DNA from: Rotaria socialis
Taxonomy: Eukaryota; Rotifera; Eurotatoria; Philodinida; Philodinidae
Direction of reading: 5' to 3'
Length of the DNA stretch: 64,000 bases
Assembly (NCBI GenBank): GCA_905331475.1
Contig: CAJNYU010002006.1
Location: 81,023-145,022 of the forward strand
Of this stretch, positions 12,601-23,829 are shown piece by piece. How positions within the stretch are numbered: the stretch's first letter is position 1; each line of letters starts with the position of its first letter. Below the pieces are notes generated by a model. The model made no database searches. It was given only the letters and a program-made list of their open reading frames with translations, and was not told where the DNA came from. Position numbers and translations under genes: made by a program.

Positions 12601-13131
12601 TATATGTTGCAGGAGAAATTAAAATTCAGTAGAATTTAAAATTCTACTAGTAGAAATTAAAATTTTAATCTCACCTAGGGCAAATTAAAATTTTTTGTAT
12701 TTTTTATATAATTTTCCATTNAAATTAAAATTTTTTGTATTTTTTATATAATTTTCGATTTTTCTGAAATAGGTAAAAATGTACTGTTTGTGTGATGGTG
12801 TGGGTGGATGTGGGTCTATATGTGGGTGTGGGTGTGGGTGTGGAAGGATATGAGCCCGTACTAATCGAACCCTCACCCTCATGCTCATCCGCACTTATAT
12901 TGTGCATTCAAACTGACTTTGTACAGCTACACCCACACAGATGATTGACATTCGCACAAACATTCCTGTCCAGACCTCAAGACGATTATTCTTTTTTACC
13001 TATTTCAGAAAAATGGAAAATTATATAAAAAATACAAAAAATTTTAATTTGCCCTAGGTGAGATTAAAATTTTAATTTCTACTAGTAGAATTTTAAATTC
13101 TACTGAATTTTAATTTCTCCTGCAACATATA
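12601..13131. mobile_element. MITE with ~150-bp terminal inverted repeats and TA target duplication
   Basis: The ends TATGTTGCAGGAG and CTCCTGCAACATA are perfect inverted repeats flanked on both sides by TA (12601-12602 and 13130-13131). The inverted similarity extends inward about 150 bp, to the segment ctgaaataggtaaaaa. The core of about 210 bp contains a gtgggt-type minisatellite (about 12795-12842) and no gene. The TA duplication suggests a Tc1/mariner-type transposase moved it. The left arm holds a 39-bp duplication around the N at 12721 (12682-12720 and 12722-12760), probably an unmerged contig overlap. Confidence 0.85.
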
Positions 13132-13729
13132 CATTCACAATTAAAAGATCTAATATTGACTATCTTTCACATTTCAACAATCTTGAAGCAAGTATCATCG
13201 AACACGTACGTTTCAGTATTAACTTATGTCAAATTGATATAAGTTGAAAATTTTTAACTTAAATGATAATAAATATTGCTTTTTAATTTCTCCTTAGAAG
13301 TTTTTATTGTTATAAACCATGGATTTCATGTCAATTGTGTTCTTTTCCCCATTGAACATTGTTTCTCACTATCAGAGTTTCATCACAATAGAGAATATCT
13401 GTTGAAATGTATGATTGCATCAATTTTATAGTATTCCAATACGCGTATGCAACACACAGCGTTAGTATTGATAAAAATTACCAAAATGAAATTCATCCAA
13501 TTCTACACATATACTTTTAATCATATGAAATAGCAGCAGTTAAGGTTAGATAAAAGTTTTCAAATTAGTTGTATTTTATTTCAAGTACGACTACAAGCAG
13601 ACGTAAACATTTTTGCAACTGTATATTTACGAATTCATCGATAATCAGATCTTTACATGCGTAACAACAATTACTATACATAGATAAGATGTTACACACA
13701 AGACAATATACTGTTCAACATTTATTTTG

Positions 13730-14140
13730 TTAACCATTACGTCGAAGTTCGTGTTCAGCAGTGACTTCAGCAAGCATTTCAAGTAGAATATCCAGTTTCG
13801 TTCGAAGAACATTATTATCTTCTTCTAATTCTCGTTTTCTCTTCTCCAATTTTGTCATTTCACGAGCACTAACTGCTGTGCTGACTATTCCATCTACATA
13901 AAAAAAAGAGCAATATTGCTATTAGATGACTACGAGATAGAGAAAGCTTATACCTGCTATCCAATCGCCACGTTCAATATCGAATGCGAGTTTTTGAGTG
14001 CCAATACGAACATCAATTGTTTGATATTGTGGACCAAGTTCGCGTGCAAGTTCTTCAGCAGGTAATTTCAGTGGTGAACGTGAGACAACTTGACGAGGTT
14101 TGGTTTTTCGAATCGAAAACGAACTTCGAAGAAATGACAT
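13730..14140 (-). CDS. CBY1: Chibby homologue A (CBY1-like)
   Basis: Exons 14140-13954 and 13893-13730, phase 1, encode 116 residues. The start MSFLRSSFSIRKTKPRQVVS parallels the MPFFGxxFSxKKTPPR start of CBY1. The middle (YQTIDVRIGTQKLAFDIERG followed by DWIAG) parallels its conserved block ending in G-x-W-I-A. The C-terminal coiled coil contains LEEDNNVLRTKLDILLEML, very close to the vertebrate leucine-zipper region that mediates Chibby dimerisation. The role known for the family is antagonism of beta-catenin and basal-body docking/ciliogenesis. The gene lies about 90 bp beyond the stop of the MORN1 gene, same strand, so the two may share regulatory sequence. Confidence 0.9.
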
Positions 14141-14229
14141 TCGTTTTCTTTTTCTTTTATTATTTTATCTATAAAAAAAGGAGAAATAAAAAAATCGATA
14201 AATGCTTTACAAAAAAAAACGATCAGCTT

Positions 14230-16428
14230 TCATTGAGCTAAATGCGTAACAGAAAAGTTGACAGGTAAATAGACAGTATCAAGAGATTTATTAAATGGCA
14301 CTGGATCGGTGATATCATCGATGATAAAAACAAACGATGGCATGGTTGGCTTTTCTGCTATTTTAGAAAAGACAAGGAATAATTATAGAAGAAGATAAAA
14401 AAAAGAAACAAAGACAGTAGTACCTTTGCGACGAGTATTTTTACTAGATGTTGTTTGTGTTGATGCTGGTGAGCTGAAATTAATTTTAAAAATTCTTTAG
14501 AACTATTCAGTTAATAAATTTCTAAACAAAAATATTTCAATGGAAATATGCACTTAGAAAAGCTTTTTCTATTATTGTTTTTTCAAACAGCCACTAATTT
14601 CTTTTATTTTACCCACAAAAAGTGCTCGCACACATCTTGTTTATTAGTAGCAAAATTCGTGGTACACATGCTCTAATATATTCGACTGCATATTATAACT
14701 CTCAATTGACTTCATTTGATGTATTGGCTCTACGGTTTCCAAAACATTGTTTTTGTCTCATGGGAATTTTTTACTAAAAATAAATAAATCGGCACATAGT
14801 CTTCAACAGATGCTATTAAGGAGAAAACAACATCTTAATTATTACAAATTTAGCTATGACTATCATAACTTTATTGCATTAGAATCCAATGATAGCTGAT
14901 TGCACCCAAATATATAGCATAACAAGAATAATAATTCAATAGAAAAATCTACTTTTCCTCCTAACATTCTAAATATGATTATTCAACTTACACAGGAGCA
15001 GCAGTAGAACTAGCGAGTTTAATTGTAAATGTGTCAATATTAATGCCTACAAATTGAGCTCGACCAGTATCTGCAGCAGTTAACATAGAATCTTGAAAAT
15101 GTTTTCTTTCACTGATATCTATTCGGACAAAAAAAACGGTTATAGTCGAAATATCGAAATAGAACACCAATGAACTGACCGGTTTGATCATTTGATGCTA
15201 TCTCTGGTTGCTCTTCAGATGGAGACGATCGTATAGTTCTTGGAATCAAATTAACATGATAGCCACTGGGGGAAAAAAAGAACATTACAAAACTATTTGT
15301 GTTTTGTTTTAAATTATAACATACAATGGTGTTGGCAGACTATCACTTGTTGGTTGATCAGTTTTTTGACCACACCGAAGTCGAATTAAGCGTCCACAAT
15401 CAGCTTCAACTCGACTAGCATTTTCCAAAGTATTAATAATATCAACAGTGATTACTGTTGGTTCTTCAGTAAGTTCAATTGTAGATGTTTGATTCTCATT
15501 AACGCAAAGTTGAAATGGCCAACCTACTGGATAATTATTAACTATCATACCATTTCTATATGCATAAGTTTCGCCGATACTATAGGTTCCTTCACCATAC
15601 ATCAAATCATTTTTCCAACTACCCTAAAAAAGATGATTAAATTTTGTGAATAAAACAAGACAAGAAAAACAATTACTGCATAAATAACAAATCCTTCTTG
15701 AATATCAATCAATTTACCAAAACCATGTCGTTTATCAGCAACCCAATCACCAGAGTAACGACTTCCATCAACATAGCTTTGTTCTCCGTATCCATGTCGA
15801 CGATGATTATGCCAATTACCAGTATATAATTGTTTATTATGTGATAGATAACTACCTTCGCCTTCAAAATGATTAGATTTAAAATCTCCTTCGTAACAAT
15901 CATCATTTCCCATTCTAGATCGATAAAAAAAAAAGAACAAACATTCGAATAAATCTCTTTACAAATTTTAACACTAACCTCAATCTTCCATGTCCATCCA
16001 TTTCGCCTATATAAAAAAAACATATTTCATTATTAAATATAGATATAAAAACTATTTTACTACCATAGTAAAAATGACCGGTATATGTATTACGTGTTGC
16101 GGCAAAGTAGCGTGTTCCTTGTCCTATTATTTCATTATGAGTAAATTCTCCTTGATAATACGAACCATCAGCAAATATTAATTTGCCAAAACCTTTTATA
16201 GAAACAAGTAAATATATTTTATTAATCTTTCTTGAAATCATACCATGTTTTTTGCCTTCGTGCCATGTTCCTTCATATCGAAAGTATGGATTGGAATATT
16301 GATAGACACCAAAACCTTAGATTATCAAGTTATCATTGATATTTATTCGAAAAAAAGTATAATTTACCTGATCTTAAGCTTCGACGTGTTTCACCACGGA
16401 ATGCTCCTTTCAATTCAACTCCTACCAT
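14230..16428 (-). CDS. MORN1: MORN repeat-containing protein 1
   Basis: Ten exons (16428-16368, 16315-16244, 16192-16064, 16006-15979, 15914-15677, 15623-15325, 15265-15180, 15118-14992, 14473-14424, 14357-14230) join in frame to 405 residues. Seven MORN-type repeats are visible, including YEGTWHEGKKHGFG, YEGDFKSNHFEGEG, YTGNWHNHRRHGYG and YSGDWVADKRHGFG. The region after them follows human MORN1 rather than other MORN proteins: GWPFQLCVN, a CGRLIRLRCG strand, then FGYHVNLIP. The C-terminus FVFIIDDITDPVPF parallels human YVLMIRDVTTPPF, which settles the last exons and the stop. MORN repeats are membrane- and scaffold-associated; the family is linked to ciliary/cytoskeletal structures. Introns are 41-70 bp except the 518-bp intron 8. 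The gene appears intact. Confidence 0.9.
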
Positions 16429-17120
16429 TTTAGCTCTGTCAAAGTTTGAGAGAGAGAGAAAAAATAGATGCGCTCAGCTCCCACCATGGGGATTAATTCA
16501 TACCATGACAACACTACATATGATTCATAGCAAATTTAATCGTTAGAAATCATCGAAAACATAAGTTTCTAAATAATTTCAATATTTATCAAAATTTTAT
16601 TTTATAATTTTTTTGTATATAAAGTGGCGCTAGATGTCACGCCGGTTTTCTTCTATTCAATTGATTTTCTCTCACTGAATGTAAGCAAGCATACAAAGAT
16701 CAACTATCATCCATGAAGATAAATCTAGTTCTGAAGTGCGAAGTATGAAGTATGAAACTAATTCTCTTTCACAACTTATTCTTTCTGTCGTTGACCAAAA
16801 CATGAGCCTTCGCTTTTCGCATATCTATTACTGCAAATTTTTTCAAAGAAAATGTCAAATACAAAAAGTAGCTATGTTTTTACTTTATTAATAAATATGA
16901 AATGCTTGAAAAATGAAAGAGAAAAACTAGAAAGCAACTGTGGAATATTAGTTATATTCTGTATTTTTATTTTCTATCTAGATAATTAGGCAGCTCAGGA
17001 CGATGGATACAGTTATCCGTATTTTTGCCATAACGTTATCAAATGCGACCGTTTCCACACCGTATGTAGGCGTAAACAGTCCGATATGTTCGATCATCTT
17101 TGGCACAGTAATATGGTTAC
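16429..17120. other. Upstream region of MORN1, no gene seen
   Basis: No coding region is supported. A short ga-rich run (16447-16463) lies just upstream of the MORN1 start. From about 16980 the composition becomes richer in cg dinucleotides (tccgtat, cgaccg, ccgtatg), like the fold-back elements that follow, so a decayed repeat probably begins here. Confidence 0.5.
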
Positions 17121-17455
17121 CGTAAATGATGCACTATTCCCTAGTCAACTCTCCCTAGAAGAATCCCCAGGGAGTCCCTAGGGATTTCGTTCTTTTGCGG
17201 GGACTCCTTGGGGACTCCCCGGGAAGTTATCTGGTCAAAATCGATGAAATATCTAATTACTAATAAATTCTTTTTAATTTTTTAAAAATTGAAGAAATTA
17301 AAAATTTTTTTTTTATTTTAAAAAATTTCTTCAATTCTCCTCAGAGAAATCCCCGGGGAGTCCCCCTTATAAAAATTCCCCAGGGACTCACGACAGGGAC
17401 TCCCCAGGGATTTCGTTATTTTACGGGGACTCCCCGGGGAGTCGTTGGGGGAAAG
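17121..17455. repeat. GC-rich fold-back element with GGGGACTCCCC motifs
   Basis: The two outer parts (17121-17225 and 17338-17455) are filled with variants of GGGGACTCCCC(GGGG) in both orientations. They flank an AT-rich centre that is itself an inverted repeat (aattgaagaaatt ... aatttcttcaatt). The whole can fold into a long hairpin. No protein is encoded. It is probably a non-autonomous fold-back transposon. Confidence 0.75.
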
Positions 17456-17550
17456 TCGATTAGGGTTATCAATATATACGACTGTAACCTCACTGAAGTA
17501 CGGTCCGTTTTTCTGCGTCAGCTATTATTATATCGAATACAGAAATATGG

Positions 17551-17805
17551 ACGCCCAGGTCGATCAAAACGGAACTCCGTTACGGCCTGTTTACTGGAAT
17601 CAGTTCTACGGACCGTATCTCTATTGTAAAATAGCCGTAAGTAGTCTTATTTTCACCGTAAACGATTTGGTATTACTGTGTTCATTAAAGACGCCTAATA
17701 CGAACCGTACATTGTGAAAATACGGCTACTTACGGCTTTTTTTACAATAGAGATATGGCCGTAAAACGGATTCCAGTAAACGGACCGTGTCGTTCGGCCT
17801 GGGCG
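17551..17805. repeat. Fold-back element with ~80-110 bp imperfect inverted arms
   Basis: The left arm (17551-17668: cgcccagg..., tttactggaat, atctctattgtaaaa, gccgtaagtag) reappears inverted in the right arm (17702-17805) with some mismatches and small indels. The loop is only about 35 bases. No gene is encoded, and no clean target duplication could be assigned. Confidence 0.75.
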
Positions 17806-17849
17806 AAGGCGATGATACTAAAGAAAAAAATGGAACATGAAAATTAAAG

Positions 17850-18053
17850 ATACGACTGCTAGAGAGACAACTGCTTATTGAACAGGAGGCGTGAAATGGA
17901 AATAAATAAACTGGAAATGGAAAAGGTCAAACGAATGAAAATAGTAAATGAACTATTGTCATTATCAACGAATAAACGTCTGCAAGCAACAACAGATCAT
18001 CTTGATTTTAACAATAATAATTTACTTGATGAAATTCATTCGTTTTCCAGGAC
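17850..18053 (+). pseudogene. Decayed coiled-coil fragment
   Basis: Frame one reads LLERQLLIEQEA, then stops. A frame shifted by one base at about 17890 continues with RREMEINKLEMEKVKRMK and KIVNELLSLSTNKRLQ. Together they look like one charged helical segment broken by a frameshift, of a kind often found at the C-terminus of DNA-transposon accessory or SANT-type proteins. I cannot assign a family. Repeat sequence replaces it from about 18050. Confidence 0.4.
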
Positions 18054-18410
18054 ACTGATTCCGATAGTAAGATCCTATCGGATTTGTGTCGGAATCTTAT
18101 CGGATATAGCATGGATTTCATTAAACCTGACGAAATCCTATCGGTGTCCGGGTGTGGGACCTACAATCGGAAACCTAGTGTTGAAATCCGATACGTTCCA
18201 GTGTCGGAATTTAACAGAATCAAACATAATCATTCTACCCATGTGTTCTGTTGATACCATGTTTATTCATTGGTGATTAAGAAAATGTTTTTTTTCCGTC
18301 GTAGCCGTTAGTAGGTAGTAGGTCCGGAATCCGCTCGGATTTGGTCGGTTTGTCGGATCCCATGAGATCTGATAGTATTCACTTTCGGATTCATTCACCT
18401 GGGTTGATAT
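18050..18410. repeat. Repeat rich in atcctatcgga/tccgata motifs
   Basis: Short motifs of the type (a)tcc(t)atcgga and their complements recur many times over 350 bp, in both orientations. Similar sequence (gacggattctatcggatcc) occurs again at about 19780-19800, just outside the 2.2-kb element. It is probably a decayed non-autonomous element; no gene is seen. Confidence 0.55.
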
Positions 18411-18654
18411 TAAATATGTAGTAAAGAGAAATGATTATTTTAATGATGATACAACAAAATACATTCAGTCATCTTTGGATCGTATGTTGTTATTTCCTGA
18501 AATATTTCAGCAATTTTATAATATTAAATGAACAATAAATAGTTCATTATATAGCAATATTAATTTCATATTTGAGCAACAAAAAAGAGAAAAACTACAT
18601 TATTTTTATTTACAATTGACAAGAAAAAAAAAGAAAAATGAAATATATATAAGT

Positions 18655-19255
18655 GATTATTGTACCAATAAAGCTTTTATTGCTTTCGATGGTTTGCCTT
18701 TTTTCTTTTTGTACCAATTTCCACATTTTTTGCTTCAGGTGGAGGTTTGAAATATTTTTATCTAAAGGATATACCAACAATGTGTTTGCAAATATAATTT
18801 TTCATGAATGATGGACCGGTGCAGATTGCTTCTTTCCACTTTTCAGCATTGATAAGTAAACATACACACCATTTATTAAAGTAGACGGACTTGTACGTGT
18901 CAAACGAGTAAAATCTACAAGTTTCATATCGTTTTATTTCTTTATCTGGTATTGTAACTTTTTCACCAACAGACAAATAATATATCGTTGTATCACCATT
19001 GAAAATAGATATAACGTCTTCGTTCAGCTTAACCCTACTATATGCATCAGTCCAATTGGATAATGTTATTGATGATTGGTGTTCGAAGAGTTTTGAATTG
19101 ATAAGAGTAGGATTTCGTTCTTAGGGCCAATTTTATTAATAGCGTCATCTTTATTATTGCATGCGCATAATGGAATCCATTTTTACATGATTTTTTTGTT
19201 TCTTTTAACTGCTTCAGTGTTGCTAGAGGTTTGAGTTTGCATATCAATGTCATTT
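18655..19255 (-). pseudogene. Relic of MULE-type transposase C-terminus with SWIM zinc finger
   Basis: The readable part (minus strand, 18976 to 18758) contains EKWKEAICTGPSFMKNYICK followed by HIVGI: a SWIM-like C-x(n)-C-x-H finger (the usual C-T-C is C-T-G here), typical of Mutator-like transposases and related zinc-finger proteins. Upstream, the same protein is recoverable in another frame (WTDAYSRVKLNEDV, FNGDTTIYYLSVGEKVTIPD) with several stops. Downstream, KYFKPPPEAKNVEIG and KPSKAIKALLVQ are in two further frames. At least three frameshifts or stops make it a dead copy. The catalytic core is not present. Confidence 0.65.
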
Positions 19256-19339
19256 TCAGAATCAGAATTATAGTGTGCTACGTGTTGCGATTCAATCATT
19301 TGTATAAATGACAAATAGTATTTCATGAAGGTAAGAAAA

Positions 19340-19560
19340 CACTTATTATTGCAAATAAGCGAATTATTATTGCCCTTTTTGTATAAATTTTATGTTCTAT
19401 CTAAATTAGTTATTGCTCATTCTGTCTGATTATTTTTCATTCAGTATAATTATCGGTCATTTAATATATTTATTGCTAAATTTGATTATTGCTCATTTCA
19501 ATTATTTTATCGCTCATTCCAATATTTTAATTGTTCAATTAATTATAAGTCATATTTAAG
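19340..19560. repeat. Degenerate minisatellite of attattgctcatt units
   Basis: A loosely repeated unit of about 25-30 bases, centred on (a)ttattgctcattt, recurs roughly seven times with many substitutions. No coding potential is seen. Confidence 0.5.
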
Positions 19561-19812
19561 TACACAAGATTCATATTATTTACAAAGGAGAATTGTTTTT
19601 TTTAAACAAATCTATAACTTACACTTCTAAGGAAACAGCTTTATTCAATAGAGATTTCACTTTAATTGCTACAAATGATCTATAAATATGATGTTCGTGA
19701 TACAAATATTACAAAATTAGATTCATGTTATTCGTCCAGTTTAAATTGCATCTAAATAAACAGCTCAGATCGACTAATCCGACGACGGATTCTATCGGAT
19801 CCTAAAACATCC

Positions 19813-21998
19813 TACACTGAAAAAAATAAAGGTGCTGTACGGAACCTTTAAGGTTTGGTGGTACCTTATTAAACCCTTAGAGTTATGGTATGGACCTGCG
19901 AAACCTTTTGTAGGTTTAGTATTAGAAAAACTTCAGTGTGATCATTTTATAAGGTTCTGAAGTGCCAGAGGTTTCGTACCATGCTTTTGTGAAAGCCAAA
20001 GTTGAGTCAAGTTTCGTATGAAACCCTTGCACGTTTCGTAATATACCTCTAATAGGTTCCTCCAACTGGAAAATTGAAGTACTTTTCTTTTAAGTTCGCC
20101 ATCACAATCCTCCCTGATGTACGCTTATCCTTAAAACTATCAATCTCAGCTATCCAATATAGACTTTTCAAATTCAATGTTTCTATGAATTTATATTTAG
20201 AGCCAATGCCATTGGTTTTTTACATGTTGTCCAACGGAACTATTTGCTAGGTAATTTCATCTTTTGAATAACAATTTTTATTTTTCTGTTTTAGATTCCC
20301 CAATTCAAACATTTATCTCAAATTACATTTAATACTCATATTGCTCTTCAAATCTTTGAGGTGAACAAATAAGACAATTTTACTTGCAACAATTATATTT
20401 GTTTCTTCTTCTGCCATAGATTACTAGAATTTATATTTGCAGTTATATTGTTTATTGAAAGGGTTAAATTTCTTTCAAATCATTCCATTCAACATTATGT
20501 CAGGTAATTCTACACTTAACACTATAACTATATCTTTGTTTTATATTATTAGATAAAAATACTCGGTTCAAGTTTCATTCAACTTTCAAAAAGCTTTTTT
20601 TTCGTCCAAGTCGTCCACCTTAACAATATTTCCGATAAATCTATATTTGGGATTACTGTATATCCTTCTTTCCTCTATTGTAAATTATTAGATAGAAATA
20701 CTCTTCTCAATCTAAATGTAAATCTGAAAACGCTTTGTATCGTTCAACTTGCAGAACTGAAGAATATTTCAGGTCCCTCATCATTTTACATAATAACTTT
20801 CTTTTCTTTGTTGTAGCGTGTTATATATAAACTTTCACTTCAAGCTAAATTTAACTTCGAAAATTCTTTTCTTCTCATAAATTACTATGCAACCGAATGG
20901 TATTTCAAGTCATTCTACATTGAACAGTATATGCGCTTTTTCATTGTTGTAGATTATTAATTGGAAATATTAACTTATAGCTAGCCTCCACATATGTTTC
21001 TTTCATTCAGATTGCCCAACTAATCAATTTGGCAAATAATTTCAACGCGAAAACTACGATCATTTTTTTCTATTGCAAGATTATTAAACCGAAGTAATGA
21101 TATCGATATGGATGTCATATTTAAACTTTGGCTCGGTTCGGATTATTCAAGTCAATAGTCTGGTTATGGTCCAGTGTTTTTAATAGTTGGCAAGTCTGGC
21201 TAATTCATTGAAATATTTTCTATTTGTGTCTTATGTAAAGCCAATGAAGTAAGGTTGTTCATTTTGTATCCTCCTGTTACATTTTGAACGTCTCATCGTG
21301 CCTTCCCTAGAGTGTTAATCTCTGAAGCTAAGATTAGGCAACTAGAAAGAGCACTTTGAACCCGCTTCGAACAGTAATTCTGGGAGAGTCGACCTTAATT
21401 TGGGTGAATTTGAAATAATAGGAAGAGTTTACGATGATACTCATGCAACTCTGACGTTTTAACTTTGCCTATCGAGTTCTGTAAAGCAGAACTGCCATTA
21501 TAACGGCCTGTCTGACCATCGGAAAGTGTGAAATTCAAGATGAGTTGATCTGTTTACATTATCTTGAAGTAGAGTGGTAAACTAATTGAGAACAGCATTA
21601 TTGACCCCGTTTATTTCTTTTCTGTGTAAGGAATATATTTGATATTATGAGTTTTTGGAGTTTGATGATCGATGTAAAGATTTTTGACGCAAGAAAACGA
21701 TAACTTGGGTCAATAATGCTGCTCTCAACCAAACTCCTATTCTACTTCAGTATAATGTAAAAGGCAAAACATATTTGAATTTCATATTTTCCGGTGACTT
21801 AGTACGCCCGCTTGATGTCAACTCTATTATTAAATTGGTATTGCGGAACTTAATCTGCGAAACCTAATTTTAAGTTTGTCTATTGGAATAAGTTTCATAC
21901 TAAACCAGTTTTGTACGATACTTAAAAAGGTTTAGAATTCGTTTCAAAATTCGGAACCTTTTTAAGTTCGGTACCGTACCTTTTTTGTTTTCAGTGTA
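19813..21998. mobile_element. 2.2-kb non-autonomous DNA transposon, CACTG termini, TA duplication
   Basis: The element runs from CACTGAAAA at 19815 to TTTTCAGTG at 21996, with TA on both flanks. Similarity between the ends continues inward for about 40 bases (aaaggt...gtacggaac / its complement). The two subterminal regions are rich in repeated ggtaccttat/gtttcgta-type motifs. The interior (about 20500-21080) carries around five diverged copies of a block of 115-130 bp beginning ttgttgtagattattag. No transposase frame exists, so it must be moved in trans. It interrupts an older atcctatcgga-type repeat. Confidence 0.75.
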
Positions 21999-22161
21999 GG
22001 TTAACAAGTTTCTTAAAGATGTTCGCCCTATTTAAGAAAATGTAACAAATAAGTATACCCAGGTCGAACATTCCGATCATCGGATCCCGTAGGATACGCA
22101 GGAAATATGCGGGAAAGCCACCATATCCTGCAGAAAGACACGAGAAATCGATGGAACATAA

Positions 22162-22292
22162 AAGCAGTATTCCGGTAAAAAATACGGCCGGATTTTTCCG
22201 GCAGATTCCTACTACGTTCCGGCGCTTTCCGGCAGAGATTGATCGAAAATCACCGGAAAAAATCCGAAAAATTCCCAACTGGAATACTGCTT
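22162..22292. repeat. Small fold-back element (ttccgg-rich)
   Basis: Left arm aagcagtattccgg...ggatttttccgg and right arm ccggaaaaaatccg...ggaatactgctt are imperfect inverted repeats of about 40 bases around a 46-base loop. Short ttccgg motifs recur in the loop. It is non-coding. Confidence 0.7.
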
Positions 22293-23829
22293 CCACAAAA
22301 TGAACGGAACTACCCGGTTGTGCCGATATTGATGGCACGCTTCGATGACTCTCCTTCCTCATTCTTCTGTTCTCTTTCCATTGTTCTAATATATATATCT
22401 CTCTCTCTCCTATATATACTTGTGTTATGTATGAAGTTGTTACACTTTGGATATGTGAAGAAGTGAATAAACATCATTACCGTGAGTGGCGGTAAGCTAC
22501 TCCACCTCTGTACAATTTGTCTCAATAAATCAACCAATAAGGGCCATATTTATCGTTACACCGGAACCAGCCGTTTCCAGGCCGAACTCTTCGACTTCAA
22601 CCTGGGACTGAGAACGAATAAATTGTATGTACTTTTCATCACGTGAAAGAAATTATTTTAAATTAGAAATGTGTTATCTGAGAATTCAAAAAAAGAAACA
22701 AAACTCATCAGCAAATAATCAATTCTTAACGTGTGTTGAACAATAAAAATGTAAAGATTTCTTTGCATGATGGTAATTTGGACGCCAAATAAAACAGAAA
22801 GAATATCTTCACTGAATCGAGTCATTACATGTAATGCTACCATAATGATCCTTGTCAATGGATCGGGCGCAAGTAGCGGCATCTATATGATTTTTAATTA
22901 GCACATACAAAATCCTTTAGCACTGTTCTTAATTAGTGTTTTTTAATCGAGAATAAATTAAAATCTTATTTCAGAGTAAGTGTGTATGTACTGAGTATAT
23001 CTCAGAAACAAATGTATGACACCTAGCCAATCCGTTACACCAGACCACAGCCTCAACAAAAATTCCTATGTTGATTGCGTGATCAAACGACACGTTACAT
23101 TAGTAGAATACTTTAAAAACAAGCAGAAACGTTTTTCTTATTCAAATAAAACATATATAAGTTTTCACAGGTGTTTTTCGTCATTTATCGAAAGATATCA
23201 CGTCATAATTCATACTCCATCACTTTCTACGTTTCCGTTAAGTATTCAGTACACAACGAAATAAATCCACAGGTATTAAAGCACACATTAAAACAAAGAA
23301 GAAACTACCATGAAATTGATATCGCGATACAGCAGATTTGGTGAAAATAAAAGCAGCATTTTTCGTCTTAAATAACGTTTTGATATTTTAGAAAATATTC
23401 AGATACCTATTATAGTTCCTTCTTTGTATGTTCTCTTTTGTTTGATAAGAGCGCAAATATAATAACTTCTTCTAAGGTATAGAACAAACATATTTTTTCT
23501 CACACATGTGATAGTTGTTAGCGTGTACTTTATTCTATATGAAAATCAAGGTTTGTGTTCTGTATGACAACGTGAAATTTCTTCTTTATCAGCGTTGTAC
23601 AAATCAAAAATCTGCAAAAAAGCTACAGAGTGTTTGGATGTTTTTTCCCCCGCTACCTTAAGATTTCAGTTAGTGTCTTAACAACGTAGACAGGACGGCA
23701 TCATATGTAATTTAAAAGTTTTAAACTCATATGTAGCTAAAAACATTCAACTAGTAATCTTGGCTTAACTGAAACAAAGGCGCAAACTCAATAATGAGTT
23801 TAAGTTCAAAAGTTTCAAGTCATTATTGG
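22293..23829. other. Interval without supportable genes
   Basis: Frames here are short and without motif. A ct/ta-rich microsatellite lies at about 22390-22415. The stretch 22540-22610 has the same GC-richer, cgg-containing character as the neighbouring fold-back repeats. Confidence 0.5.

Noticed and set aside
12685-12907. PHPHPHPH-rich open frames on the minus strand
   Set aside because: They read through the gtgggt minisatellite inside the MITE and through the N at 12721; no gene structure.
15990-16433. Plus-strand frames opposite the MORN1 exons
   Set aside because: They are antisense shadows of the MORN1 exons, which have clear family similarity on the minus strand.
17121-17455. Possible enhancer made of clustered kappaB sites
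   Set aside because: The motifs occur in inverted arms of a fold-back repeat, so transposon structure explains them; kept only as a low-interest finding.
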